From Clusia tigrina (taxonomy: Eukaryota > Arthropoda > Insecta > Diptera > Clusiidae), in NCBI GenBank assembly GCA_920105625.2, contig OV050030.1, positions 68,291,807 to 68,355,806 of the forward strand: 64,000 bases of DNA. Reading direction: 5' to 3'. Made by a program: the position numbers and the translations under genes. Below the pieces are notes generated by a model, which saw only the letters and a program-made list of their open reading frames with translations, was not told where the DNA came from and did no database searches. Positions 13,191 to 23,339 of the stretch are shown here, piece after piece (positions within the stretch are counted from its first letter, which is position 1; every line of letters begins with the position of its first letter).

Positions 13191-13656
13191 TATATTGTTA
13201 CGAAATTGCCCTCTTGACAATATACTCTAACTCGCTGTATTCGGATTCGTACTACTCAAAATAACTAACTTTACTTAATTATTGCAATTTACACACTCAC
13301 TATAAAGTTTATTTTATTACAAATTGCACTTTTTTCACAATTTATTAATCACTTTATTACAATACAAAATCACAATTACAAATATCACTGCTTCGATTAA
13401 AATGCGCGATGTACACACTGTTACGGTTGCTTTTCAACTGTGTCTCACTTTAATAGTGTGGTTTATAGCTTTCGAAGGTTGGAGTAGAAAACTCTACGCT
13501 ATTTAAGAAGTTTCTGGATAATTCTAGAATCTTATATACACCTCGAAGAGAGTAAGCTTTTATTTTCGAGAGCATTCTTTACACCATTATCTACACCATG
13601 AAAGAAGCTTTAATCTGCGTGGATTGTGTCTTGGCTTATATACACAGGGTTATGCA
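13191..13656. other. LTR-like sequence flanking the errantivirus insertion
   Basis: Starts with TGTTACGAAATTGCCC after a short TA run and contains TATATAAG-type and AATAAA-type elements on the minus strand. It may be an older LTR into which the errantivirus inserted, since the following CGCA at 13,657-13,660 is the target duplication. No second copy is found in the window. Confidence 0.25.
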
Positions 13657-13660
13657 CGCA

Positions 13661-14234
13661 AGTTACGTTAATAAAACGCGGAGAGAACTTCGGTTCAACG
13701 TTGTTTTTATTACGGAGTTTATTTTAAAACTAAACTAACAATTTTAAATTACTTATGCCGAAACCTTAACTAACTTACTTAACATCGATTATTTGTTATC
13801 GCTGCTGTAGGCACAAAAGTATTTTCTAAAATTATGTAGGAGGGTAGAAAGAGAAGTAAACGTCTATAACCACCAATAAGCAGAGTGCAAAGCCGTAGCT
13901 GAACAAGTGCTAATGCACTGAGAATTGCAGACGTTGCATTTAGGGGTTGTTTGTGTCATTGCACTTCAGTTAATTTATGTCATTGTACTGATCGTACTGA
14001 CTTTGCTTTTTGGAAGGTTTGTGTCATTGCACTTCAGCTGATTTATGTCATTGTACTGATCGTACTGACTTTGCTCTTTGGGAGGTTTGTGTCGTTGCAC
14101 TTGAGAATGGTCTCGAAATATAAAATGCATAAACGACTTTGGTGGTCATTTGTGAGATTCATACTTGATAAGAATGATATCTCAGCTGACGTTTGGTGTT
14201 AGATTTAGGGTTCGCAGCAACTGCTGGCGTAACT
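13661..14234 (-). repeat. 3' LTR of the errantivirus
   Basis: 574 bp, nearly identical to 17,758-18,324, with AGTTAC/GTAACT inverted ends. It contains a tandem array of a 68-bp unit (see separate entry) and AATAAA on the minus strand. The last codons and stop of env lie inside it. Confidence 0.96.
13949..14152 (-). repeat. Tandem 68-bp repeats inside the LTR
   Basis: GTTTGTGTCATTGCACTTCA recurs at 13,949 and 14,017, with a diverged third start at 14,085, so the period is 68 bp with two full units and a partial one. The same array is present in the other LTR from about 18,039. Repeats in this part of gypsy-family LTRs often bind regulators, but no binding protein can be named from the sequence. 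Confidence 0.9.
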
Positions 14235-15682
14235 CCTCCCCCCTTAGTTTGAGGACACTCCTGAGGCATCATATTTTTTATCTTTACTTGCAGGTTTTTG
14301 TGCTTATAGGTCAACGTTACAATAAATATTATTATGACAATTACAATTATTACTAAAGTGCTTCCAAATGCATATTTTTCGTGCTTGGAATATTTAATTT
14401 CACTGATTTCTTTCAGATTTTGAATTTTTTCTAGAATTAAGTTGTCAAATGTTATTTTTTTATTTGAATCCTTAATGCTTTCCAAATAATTTGGTATCGT
14501 GAAACTTTGTTTAAACTGTCTCTCTGCATTTTGTATTTTATTATTGATGATTGAACAGTTGTTGAAGTTAAATAAATAATTTCCATTTAAAATTAATTTA
14601 CGTTCGTCACAAGTATTTGAGAAATTTGCTAAATGTTGGTTTTTTGCTAGTATAATTCCATTATTCAATTCTATAATTTCGGAAATGTTATTAAATATGT
14701 GCATGCAGTTCTTTTTCATTATACAGTTATTATATCTTCTTAAATTTTTAATATATCTGTCTCCAACATAATTGTATATCTCTTTTTCATATTTAACAAT
14801 TTCTTGCGGTTCAAACATATATTCTAAATTATGGTTATCTGCTATTGGGTACAGTAATAGTCTTTGTAGAATAACAGTATCTTTTGGTATTCTTATAACA
14901 AATATAATATTTTTATTTTGGTCTAGAATTGTGCTTAATTTTATATTTTGTAACTTATCTAGGTCGATTTTGTATTCCTCTATTTCCTCGTTTGTTAGTA
15001 AATTGCTATGAATAGTGCCAAGTCTAGCAGATGCAATATTGTCCTGTATATGGTCTATGTTATCTTGTAAAATTTTTATCTTTAATATGAAGTCTATATA
15101 TAGTGTTTGTCTGTATAGTGTACTTGATTGACCACTAATGTCATTAAGTTTGTTCTGTATTAGTATTCTGTCTTTATCGATTACGTTTTTCAATATGGAG
15201 AAGGTTTCGTTGAAGTTTTGGTTAATTTTTATCTGACTGTTAAGATTTTGTATAGCATTGCGATTGTTTGTATCAATTACGTTAAGGTGTCCTTCTATTT
15301 CTTGTCTGTCTTCATCATTCATTGTTCCATAAAGCCATTTTTGTGCAGTACCCATGAAATTAAATAGTCCACGTTTTTCTCTGTGTGGAATTAATGTATA
15401 AATTTTGTTTCGGGTGTTATTTAATTGTATTTCTAAAGCAATCGATTTTTCTTGTAGGTTTGATTTTCTTATATTATTTTGTAAGTTGTCGACTATAACT
15501 AAGATTTCGTATGGATTTATAAAGTGTAGTATTGTATCGTAGTTTTTAACGAGAGCGACGTTGTCTATTGTTAGTTCGGTGTAGCCCAGGTTGGTTTCTA
15601 TCTTCTCCATTAGCAGATGGGTGTGGCCTACGTTCGGTGTCCACAGTATCAGGAATAATATTAACATCCATTTTACCTGCAA
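14159..15682 (-). CDS. env: Errantivirus envelope glycoprotein (Env), open 507 codons
   Basis: Type I membrane fusion-type glycoprotein related to baculovirus F proteins. In errantiviruses such a protein can mediate particle transfer between cells. Features seen: a hydrophobic signal peptide at residues 1-20; a furin-type site REKR at 101-104 followed by GLFNF, the start of a fusion-peptide-like segment; a long central coiled-coil-like region; conserved Cys residues around 318-325 and 358-378; one membrane segment of about 22 residues near 436-457; and a basic cytoplasmic tail. Length is normal for the family. The start lies in the last 137 nt of the integrase frame, in another phase, and the stop lies within the 3' LTR. 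Family members usually express env from a spliced RNA. The frame has no stop even though gag-pol is destroyed. Confidence 0.9.
   Translation of the reverse strand: MQVKWMLILFLILWTPNVGHTHLLMEKIETNLGYTELTIDNVALVKNYDTILHFINPYEILVIVDNLQNNIRKSNLQEKSIALEIQLNNTRNKIYTLIPHREKRGLFNFMGTAQKWLYGTMNDEDRQEIEGHLNVIDTNNRNAIQNLNSQIKINQNFNETFSILKNVIDKDRILIQNKLNDISGQSSTLYRQTLYIDFILKIKILQDNIDHIQDNIASARLGTIHSNLLTNEEIEEYKIDLDKLQNIKLSTILDQNKNIIFVIRIPKDTVILQRLLLYPIADNHNLEYMFEPQEIVKYEKEIYNYVGDRYIKNLRRYNNCIMKKNCMHIFNNISEIIELNNGIILAKNQHLANFSNTCDERKLILNGNYLFNFNNCSIINNKIQNAERQFKQSFTIPNYLESIKDSNKKITFDNLILEKIQNLKEISEIKYSKHEKYAFGSTLVIIVIVIIIFIVTLTYKHKNLQVKIKNMMPQECPQTKGGGVTPAVAANPKSNTKRQLRYHSYQV
14235..14245 (-). promoter_or_regulatory. 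Polypurine tract priming plus-strand DNA
   Basis: On the minus strand the sequence AAGGGGGGAGG lies directly against the 3' LTR. This is the expected position and composition of the plus-strand primer of LTR retrotransposons. Confidence 0.9.
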
Positions 15683-16988
15683 ATTTAGTTTCTCTTTTAA
15701 TATTGGATGTATGTATATTTCCTAGTGCTTTCTTAGTATATTTTGGTTCTTCCTTATGCCTCACACTTTTATAATTTTTGATGTAGCCTTCTGATCTATT
15801 TTCTGAATAGTGTTCTCTGTTTGTGTTGTGTTTAATTATGTACCTAGTTTTTTCTTTAATGGAATTTGTATAAATCTGACTTTTGTCACACTTCCCTTGT
15901 TGTACATTAATCGGTTTTTCCTTTATTGTTGAGTGGTAACTATTATTATACCATTCTATTGCCCTACACATTTTCTCTTTTATGCTAAGTTGCTTGTTTT
16001 CGATCTTTAGAATTCTTATTCTCTCTGCTAATGTATTGTGTAGCCGTTCGATATCAGACTTTCCTGTGTGGTTGTTTGCTTTTATGAAATGAAGTTCTAT
16101 GTTCTCGTTTCGTATGTAGTCTTTTACGTTCATACTTTTAAATTCATTATCTGTGATTAGTTTCTTAAAATTACCCTTTTGTGATCTGAGATCTCTTAGT
16201 TTTTCAATAATCGTTCTGCGATTTCTATCATCAAGGTAATATGCGGTGGCGAACTTAGAGAATCTATCGATAAATGTCAAAAAATTAGCTTTTGAGTTTG
16301 TGTATACGTCCATATGTACTATTTGGTTAATGTCTGTTGGAGTCTCTGTCATTTTAAAATTTTCCTTGATAGGATTTCTATCATATTTTACGCGGTTGCA
16401 AGTATCGCAATTGTTTATGTATATCTGAATCATATTTTTTAGGTTAGGGTAATATATATATTTTTTGAGGCCTTCATAATTTTTATTAATTCCAGTATGT
16501 CCTGTTTCGTATTTGTGGTATTTTTGTATTTGTTTGTAGGTTTCATCTTCATTGTCCATATCTTTTGCATAGTAGGCACATCTTACGAATTTTAAGTTAT
16601 TTTCGGAAAGCTCTTTTGCTTTATGTTCAAATGTTTTAAAATCGTTGTCAGTTAACTCTGAGTAAACTCCTATTTTTCCATTTCCTGTGTGATGCTTTAA
16701 AATATGAGATATGTTACGTTGTAGGTCAGCTGCGCTTAAAAAAATTTTCTTATTGCCATGTTTGATACTAAAGTCCTGTGTTTTGTCATTTGTAAGTATG
16801 ATTTGTGTTTTAAATCTATTCACTACAGTATCTAATGTTGGTATATGGTTGTTAGGGTATTGTTTATCTGGATGTTCAATACCAGGTACTTGACTGTGAA
16901 CTTCTATTGTGTTGATTTCATTTGTGTCTGCATTAACTCGGCTTAAAAAATCTGCTACTTTATTATCGCCTCCTTTGATGTAATCCAT
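15546..16988 (-). pseudogene. pol: Pol C-terminal part: RNase H end and integrase
   Basis: An open frame of 480 codons that begins inside pol because the upstream part is deleted. YIKGGDNKVADFLSR (residues 3-17) is the end of RNase H. The integrase zinc-binding HHCC is seen as H158, H164, C194, C197. The catalytic core has HMDVY (D227), LITDNEF (D280) and SDIERLHNT (E314), giving the D,D-about-33-E triad. A basic C-terminal domain follows and overlaps env by 137 nt. The first Met is an internal codon, not a natural start. Integrase itself appears uninterrupted, but it lacks its normal gag-pol context, so the gene is marked broken. Confidence 0.92.
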
Positions 16989-17006
16989 GTTTATATTGTA
17001 TTCTCC

Positions 17007-17072
17007 TAGTTTTAAAATAAACTCCGTAATAAAAACAACGTTGAACCGAAGTTCTCTCCGCGTTTTATTACG
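17007..17072. repeat. Inverted LTR fragment at the gag-pol deletion scar
   Basis: About 66 bp that are the reverse complement of the first part of this element's own LTR (equivalent to about 13,666-13,733). It joins gag codon 141 to the RNase H end. The TAA that ends gag comes from this fragment. It replaces nucleocapsid, protease, RT and most of RNase H. Confidence 0.92.
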
Positions 17073-17493
17073 TCTCCTTCACTCCAAAGTTGGTTATAAG
17101 TGCGTCCTTTATGTCGTCCCAAGAGGCGTTAGATCCCAAGGTTCTGACAACATCTAAGGCAGGTCCTTGTATTTTATTTATGATGGTCCTCGAGAAAATG
17201 TACGCCTTCATTTGCGGGTTACCGTCCAGTAATGGTAACAACGTATCCACTTCTCGTAGAAATGAAGAAAGTGCATAATGTCCAGTCCCCGTGAACTCGT
17301 GTATCCTTTGCGCATCCTTCAGAAGGTCGTTCGGTGTTATGGTTGTTGGTGCTGGTCTCACTGCTGGTATTGTTTGTTGCATTGTTTGTACAGATTCCTC
17401 CTGCGACATCTCTAATCTGGTGTTGGTCTCTGCTTGTATGTCTTCTTCCTTGGACGGGAGTTCGAATTTTCTGGATCTAGTTTCTATTGGCAT
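17068..17493 (-). pseudogene. gag: Truncated gag of the errantivirus
   Basis: An open N-terminal gag of 141 codons. After a polar N-terminus, residues about 60-139 resemble the start of a Ty3/gypsy capsid: RIHEFTG, FLREVDTLLPLL and a later W/I-rich helix. The start ATG at 17,493 lies about 250 nt downstream of the primer-binding site, which is normal spacing. The frame ends at a stop supplied by the inverted LTR piece, so the capsid C-terminal half and nucleocapsid are missing. Confidence 0.88.
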
Positions 17494-17747
17494 CGGTTTT
17501 GTTGGGTTTGCTGTACCTTGGTTTAGCCTTGAAGATTCACTTGGTATTGACTTGAGAGTTTTTTATGTTAATTCTTGTTCACTGCACTTTCTTTAATGTA
17601 ACACGATAATAAATTGATTTTGTGCGTTTGGTCTTAATAGATTTGTTTTTTTTTCTGTTCTACAATATTTCTTAAGAAATGTTTTTCACAGTTAATAATT
17701 TTTTTTTTATTTTTGGTTCTTAATTATTTCTTCAGAAATAATTTCCA

Positions 17748-17758
17748 CGACTGCGCCA
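17748..17758 (-). promoter_or_regulatory. Primer-binding site, tRNA-Ser type
   Basis: Reading the minus strand, TGGCGCAGTCG begins with the last base of the 5' LTR. This matches the reverse complement of the 3' end of Drosophila tRNA-Ser (…CGACTGCG plus CCA) as I know it. tRNA-Ser priming is known for 17.6/297-type elements. Confidence 0.85.
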
Positions 17759-18324
17759 GTTACGTTAATAAAACGCGGAGAGAACTTCGGTTCAACGTTG
17801 TTTTTATTACGGAGTTTATTTTAAAACTAAACTAACAATTTTAAATTACTTATGCCGAAACCTTAACTAACTTACTTAACATCGATTATTTGTTAACGCT
17901 GCTGTAGGCACAAAAGTATTTTCTAAAATTATGTAGGAGGGTAGAAAGAGAGGTAAACGTCTATAACCACCAATAAGCAAAGCCGTAGCTGAACAAGTGC
18001 TAATGCACTGAGAATTGCAAACATTGCATTTAGGGGTTGTTTGTGTCATTGCACTTCAGTTAATTTATGTCATTGTACTGATCGTACTGACTTTGCTTTT
18101 TGGAAGGTTTGTGTCATTGCACTTCAGTTGATTTATGTCATTGTACTGATAATACTGACTTTGCTCTTTGGGAGGTTTGTGTCGTTGCACTTGAGAATGG
18201 TCTCGAAATATAAAATGCATAAACGACTTTGGTGGTCATTTGTGAGATTCATACTTGATAAGAATGATATCTCAGCTGACGTTTGGTGTTAGATTTAGGG
18301 TTCGCAGCAACTGCTGGCGTAACT
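17758..18324 (-). repeat. 5' LTR of the errantivirus
   Basis: 567 bp and nearly identical to the other LTR, carrying the same 68-bp array. It lacks 7 nt (AAGCAGAGTGCAAAG versus AAGCAAAG) and shows about seven substitutions. The promoter and RNA start would lie here. Confidence 0.96.
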
Positions 18325-18366
18325 CGCATTGTCAAACTCCAGATGGGATCTTAGAAGTATGCAATC

Positions 18367-19700
18367 ATGTTTCAATTTATGTTTCAATATATAAAAATGG
18401 GTAATGAGAGTACCCAACCAGGTGGAGGTCATACAAGCAGACTAATGAAAAATTCTGCTAATTACAAATCCCAAGGTGAAACTGATGCAAAGCAGCTTTT
18501 CTCGAAACTGCAAGAAATGGAAACAATGTGTGCTGAGATAAAAATGGAAATAGCCAAGCTCCAGGCTGAAAATTTGAATCCGAAATCTGCCAACAATAAT
18601 ATGAAAACTGATAGTCAGAAAGGTACTGAAAGCGTATGCTATATTACTGATGAGGAAGAATTGCCTCGTAACACGGATTGGATTTTGAAGAAAAGATGCC
18701 AAATAAAAAAGCGAAAAGCTGATTCTTCTCCAGAAGTATCTGAAACAATCATTAATAAAACACTGAACCAAGTAGAAAATTTGAAAAATAGGTGGAACTG
18801 CCACGCTCTCCACCTATTTTTGTTACTGGCGAGTGTAAGTATCAGCAACTATATCCTACAATGCAAAGAGAAACAAACAAAGATTTTTATTTAAAATTGA
18901 AAAATAATAATGTGTAAAAATTAGCGTATTTTATGCTGCAGACTACAGAAACATAACTAAAACACTCTCTAATATACTCGTAAATGTCTCTTGTCATACA
19001 AATGAGAACAAGCAATACAGCCCTATTCGAAGATTTACATCACTCATTTGAAGTAACTCTAATACTATCAGACCTGCAAGCGCAAAGTTGCAAAGTGCTG
19101 AATGCGGTAAACCAATTAAAGTGGAAGAGGAACATTTAGATATGTTTCTTTTAACCTTTGATGGCTCTGAAGATATTCAAAAATTTACAAAATAAAAACA
19201 ATACTGAATTTGGTTCTGAGCATTGAAGCAACAAGGCCATAAAAATTAATACCGCAATGGAAATCAGAACTATCCTTTGGTCATACCAAAAAGTACTGCG
19301 GTAAGCCACCAAGGTGCGTAAAATACGCTGGAAAACAGAGTACAATGGATTGCAATATACCACTTCTAGAATGCTATAATTATGGTGAAGCTTACCCGGC
19401 AAATTATATAGGTTGCGTAGTGGCTAAGGAATTACAAAAAAAAGAGATAAAGCAATTGGTCTTTGAAATGAGGATCAACTGCAAGATCGTACTTTACTTT
19501 TTGCCTCTGTTCATCCAAGAACAGAGGCAAAAAGTAAAGAAAATATAACAGGAAAATCTAAAGCTAAGGAATTAATTTTGGTAAGAAGTGAAAATAACAC
19601 AAAACCCGAACCACAGCAAGAAACGGACATTTTTCTCTCTCTCTAGAAATAAAAAAATAAATGAAACCAATTTCTTGTCACAGATACTTGTGTTGTGAAT
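18367..19700 (+). pseudogene. ORF1 (gag-like) remnant of a Jockey-clade retrotransposon
   Basis: RNA-binding ORF1 of a Jockey-type LINE. The open 175-codon piece at 18,367-18,894 has a coiled-coil-like N-terminus (FSKLQEMETMCAEIKMEIAKL) and a basic stretch. A second frame at about 18,793-18,825 reads PPIFVTG, the hallmark that opens the conserved Jockey ORF1 domain. DYRNITKTL (about 18,938-18,965) and a zinc-knuckle region (CNIPLLECYNYGEAYPANYIGC, given here only as positions 19,351-19,416 with its Cys/His pattern) follow in the expected order. Some knuckle Cys residues are replaced. Stops and frame changes show it is inactive. No ORF2 follows. Confidence 0.75.
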
Positions 19701-20215
19701 CAGAAACAAGCTACCTGCACATAGTTGACTCACAGCACCAACTCCTAATAGACACAGAACATTTGGTGTCATTAGCATTTAGAAATATTATAATTATCAA
19801 CTAGCAAGCTCATATTTTTAGGGTGCAAATACTATAAATAATAGTTATTATTAATAATCGTTATATGAACTTTTAAGGTGTCACAGTTCTCCAATCTAGT
19901 TGACGACGGGCATTGACCACCGTCGGCATTGTAATATTCAGTAGGTCAGTTGGTTAACCAACTGTCACCAATCAACAATTACGTATCTGGAACACCAGAA
20001 AGGTGCTTACCTAGAATGTAAGTATTCCTTGTAAAATAGTATATAAGACATAGGATTTTAAGCAATAAAGCTCTCTTGTATTTTACAACCAAAAGATACA
20101 CGGTGTTTTACTTGGCAGCTATAACCACCAGCTCTTCGTCCACGCCCGCACCTATTACCGGAAGGAAAATGGCGCTGGGTACAACCGGCGACGAGAACAC
20201 ACAGGACCCCAACAC
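19701..20215 (+). other. LTR-like segment of unknown family
   Basis: A stretch beginning TGTCACAG (19,879) has a TATATAAG box near 20,040 and an AATAAAGCTCTCTTG polyadenylation-type signal near 20,064. TGGCGCTGGGTACAACCGGCGACGAG (20,170-20,195) follows and looks like a retroviral leader/PBS zone. Together these suggest a solo LTR with a little leader. No partner LTR is present, so boundaries are not defined. Confidence 0.35.
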
Positions 20216-20599
20216 TTGCAAAACTTAATAGTCAAGAGGATTTCAATAAATCCCTGAAATCTCGACTACTATAACTTGAAAGTAAAATAAAGATATTAAC
20301 TAATTGAATAATTAAGAAGAATTCAACAGAAACCTTCAAAATCGGCTGAATGACCTAGAATACGACAACAAACCAGATCCCAATACTAAAGAATGTTAAA
20401 CATTGTAACGACACGCGGTTTTTACAATTCTAAGGCTGAAGTATACTCAGCGACTCAGCCAGGGTTCGTTCCTAATATTTGCGTGTACGTTTAGAATTTA
20501 ATTATTTTTATTTATATATCTTTTAATTAAAAAATAGTACAAACATTTAATTGTACTCTTCTTCGAACCAAGGCTTGCCCGATGTCGCGATTCCTGTAA

Positions 20600-20760
20600 T
20601 AAAAGTCAGCGCGGGGTGTTGGCCCGCTCAGGTGAATCCGGCGTGAATGATTGTTTCGCTATGTAATTAGTTATGTGTACGTCGCGGTGTGTTGGCCCGC
20701 TCAGGTTCATTCGGAGCGAATGATTGATTCACTTAGTTGGTATTGTCAAGATATGTCTGA
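20600..20760. repeat. Direct repeat, two copies, 73-bp period
   Basis: GTGTTGGCCCGCTCAGGT occurs at 20,616 and 20,689 with similar flanks (…AATGATTG…). Two tandem units with a 73-bp period. GC content is higher than around it. Origin unknown. Confidence 0.8.
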
Positions 20761-20984
20761 GCACTTACCTCTGAGTCAGAATTCGTGAGAATTTCTCCAG
20801 TTTCCATTGTAAGCGGTTCTCCGCGATGGTAAAGTTCCGAGACCAACGAAAGTTCTTTACCGTAGCGCTGCTGTGTGTCCAAAGAGGCTGTATGTCAAAA
20901 GAGAGGCCGCGTTGATCATTGTTGCCGTTTTTATATGTTTCCATGCGCACGTATACCAGCACAACTTTCCATGTGTGTACCTAA

Positions 20985-21150
20985 ACCTGCAAAGTGGCTA
21001 GATTTCAGCAAGAAACAGCTTTTCTCTGTATCCGCGTTGCATGTTGGCTGATGTTGGTGAGCGTGTAACTAAGTAGGCACAGTGGCGTGATTTTACGCCA
21101 GAAACCGGTTTATATGCTAACCACGTGGCATGTTGGCTGCTGTTGGAAAA
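20985..21150. repeat. Imperfect tandem repeat, about 80-bp units
   Basis: Two related stretches, each running from AGTGGC…GATTT to GCATGTTGGCTG(A/C)TGTTGG. They end near 21,055 and 21,148. They lie just upstream of the Helitron and are probably part of an unidentified repeat family. Confidence 0.6.
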
Positions 21151-22715
21151 GGTAGTCTACACTGTATTTAGCTGCTCATATGCATATATACTTATATATA
21201 TACTCGTATATCTACTCGTATATATATAATATATATATATATAAAAATGAATGTTTGTTTGTTAGTGACGCTAAGGCTCGAGAACGGCTGGACCAATCTT
21301 GATGGTATTTTCAGAGGTTGTTCGTTGTGGATCTGGGAAGGTTTAGAAATAAAAAAACCTTATACTTTTCCTGAAGAAAAGTCGGAAAATTTAAAAATTC
21401 CAAAAAGGACTTTTTTCCATACAAAATTTTTTTTCTTTCAAATTTTTTTTCCAATTGTCTCTTGCAAATCTATCGATCTCAAAACATTCGGAAAAGTCGG
21501 AAAATTCTGAAAATTCGAAAATTAGAAAAACCTAATCTCACTTTTTGTTCTAATTTTTTTTGTATGTGCGTGGTGTTGCACGCGCACATTTAGTTTCATA
21601 TTGGTGTTGTAAACACTGACTGATACTCCAATAACTCAACAGATGGAGCTGTAGACGCTTATTTATTTTGACAGCTGCGTGTATTGTTTGTTCTTTCTGA
21701 TTTGTTTATTCGAACAGTGCGGACACGGTCAATTGACTTTCTGACATTTTTCCAAATTTTAATTGATTTCTCGAGTTAAATTCATTACATTAAATTGTTA
21801 AATTGTTTGCATTCACGAACTATTTGATTTTAAATCTGTGGATCATCAGTTTTTGAGTGAAATTATTGACATTTCAAACAAAAAAATTGAGTTCATTATT
21901 TTCGTTTGTTGGTGAATACCTAACCTCATTTCCATTGGAATTTATTTGTGTTATTTCTTCAGCTGATTTGTAAATTATTTGAATCGTTAAATTTCGGTCA
22001 TTTGCTTTCTTTATTTCGGCTATTCAAAAGGTAAATTATTGAAAATTATTCCGTGAAAACTTTATGTGTGTTTCATACAAAGTGATCAAATACAGATTGA
22101 AATTTGTTACGATGCCACAAAGAGGTCGCGCTAATATCGGTCGGCGTTCCCGACGTACAACTGACCAACGTAATTATACAGCACGTTGTACGGAAGAGGA
22201 AAATGCTACTGCAAGGGAATCTGCTCGAATCGGAATGATTGAACATCGTGCGCGACAATCACAAGAGGCTCACGAAGCTTACAATGAACAACAACGATTG
22301 AGAAGAAGACAAGTTCGTGCTCAGGAAATGCATGAAGCAAGAGAACAACGTTTGGCTGCTCGCCGACAACGCCAGCAACAGCAACGATTGGCTAATTTGA
22401 ATATCGATCGTGCAGCCTTTCGATATGAGCCGGACATGATTCGTATCAGTTCGATTTGGTTCGATGTCTGACGTTTGCCTGCATTGCGATGCACTGAAAT
22501 TTCCAAAAGAACCGGCCGGATTGTGTTGCGCAAGCGGAAAAGTGAAATTACCAGGGTTACTTCCTCCACACGAGCCATTGCGGTCGTTGCTTTACGGTGA
22601 ATCACCAAATTCTAATCATTTTGTACAAAATTCCTAGATGTGTAACGATTTTTTTCAAATGACGTCGTTTGGTGGGGAAATTGTGAATGAGCATAATTAC
22701 AATCCCACATTCAAG

Positions 22716-22794
22716 GTTAGTTCACCAACAATCTAACACTTATTATCTCGCCAATAAAACACAGAAATTAACATATTTGTCTGCAACTATACAG
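22716..22794 (+). other. Predicted intron 1 of Helitron RepHel, copy A
   Basis: AAG|GTTAGT…TATACAG|ATT, 79 nt. Removing it joins NYNPTFK to IHGQIYHLAGSL in one frame, the continuous order expected for Helitron proteins. The same intron is found in copy B. Confidence 0.75.
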
Positions 22795-23281
22795 ATTCAC
22801 GGGCAAATTTATCATCTTGCTGGATCGCTGTTGCCGCATCCTGATCAAGATCACAAATATCTCCAAATATATTTCCTTGGAGATTCAAATGAAGAAGTGA
22901 ATCGACGTTGTGCAATTTTCAATGCGACGAAAAGAGAAATTGTGCAGCAATTGCAAGAAATGTTGCATGAACACAACGAACTAATTCGATTATTCAAAAC
23001 TTCTTTAGAAAGGATGCCATCTGATGATCACAGAATCGTCATAAAAGCGGACAAACGACCAGCAGGTACTCATGAACGGCAATATAATGCCCCGACGGCC
23101 GATGAAATATCAATTGTTGCTGTTGGCGATAATTTAGAATCCCGTGATATTGTTATTAAATGTCGAGCTAATCAGTGAAACTTATCGATCGTATGACTCA
23201 CTACAATATCCGCTTATCGGCTATTCTGCCGTGGTGAAGATGGATATCACTTGAGATACAACATGATCAATCCTGCCAATC

Positions 23282-23339
23282 GTTAGTAACAGAAAAACAA
23301 ACACTCTTGATTGTAACTTCATTTTTTGTTAACTTTTAG
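23282..23339 (+). other. Predicted intron 2 of Helitron RepHel, copy A
   Basis: C|GTTAGT…CTTTTAG|GTG, 58 nt. Removing it joins …NPAN to RVDTNKKVSAMNFYAYR in one frame. TNKKVSAM next to the FYAYRLMIR block is the usual Helitron arrangement. Confidence 0.75.

Larger units (their letters stand above)
13661..18324 (-). mobile_element. Errantivirus (gypsy-like LTR retrotransposon), complete ends, internally deleted
   Basis: A 4,664-bp insertion. Both LTRs begin AGTTAC and end GTAACT. The element is flanked by the 4-bp direct repeat CGCA at 13,657-13,660 and 18,325-18,328, as expected of gypsy integrases. Order on the minus strand: 5' LTR, tRNA-Ser-type PBS, truncated gag, scar, integrase, env, polypurine tract, 3' LTR. 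Nucleocapsid, protease, RT and most of RNase H are missing, so it could not copy itself. The LTRs differ by about seven substitutions and one 7-nt indel by my reading, suggesting a fairly recent insertion. It is an endogenous copy, described here only as found. Confidence 0.96.
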
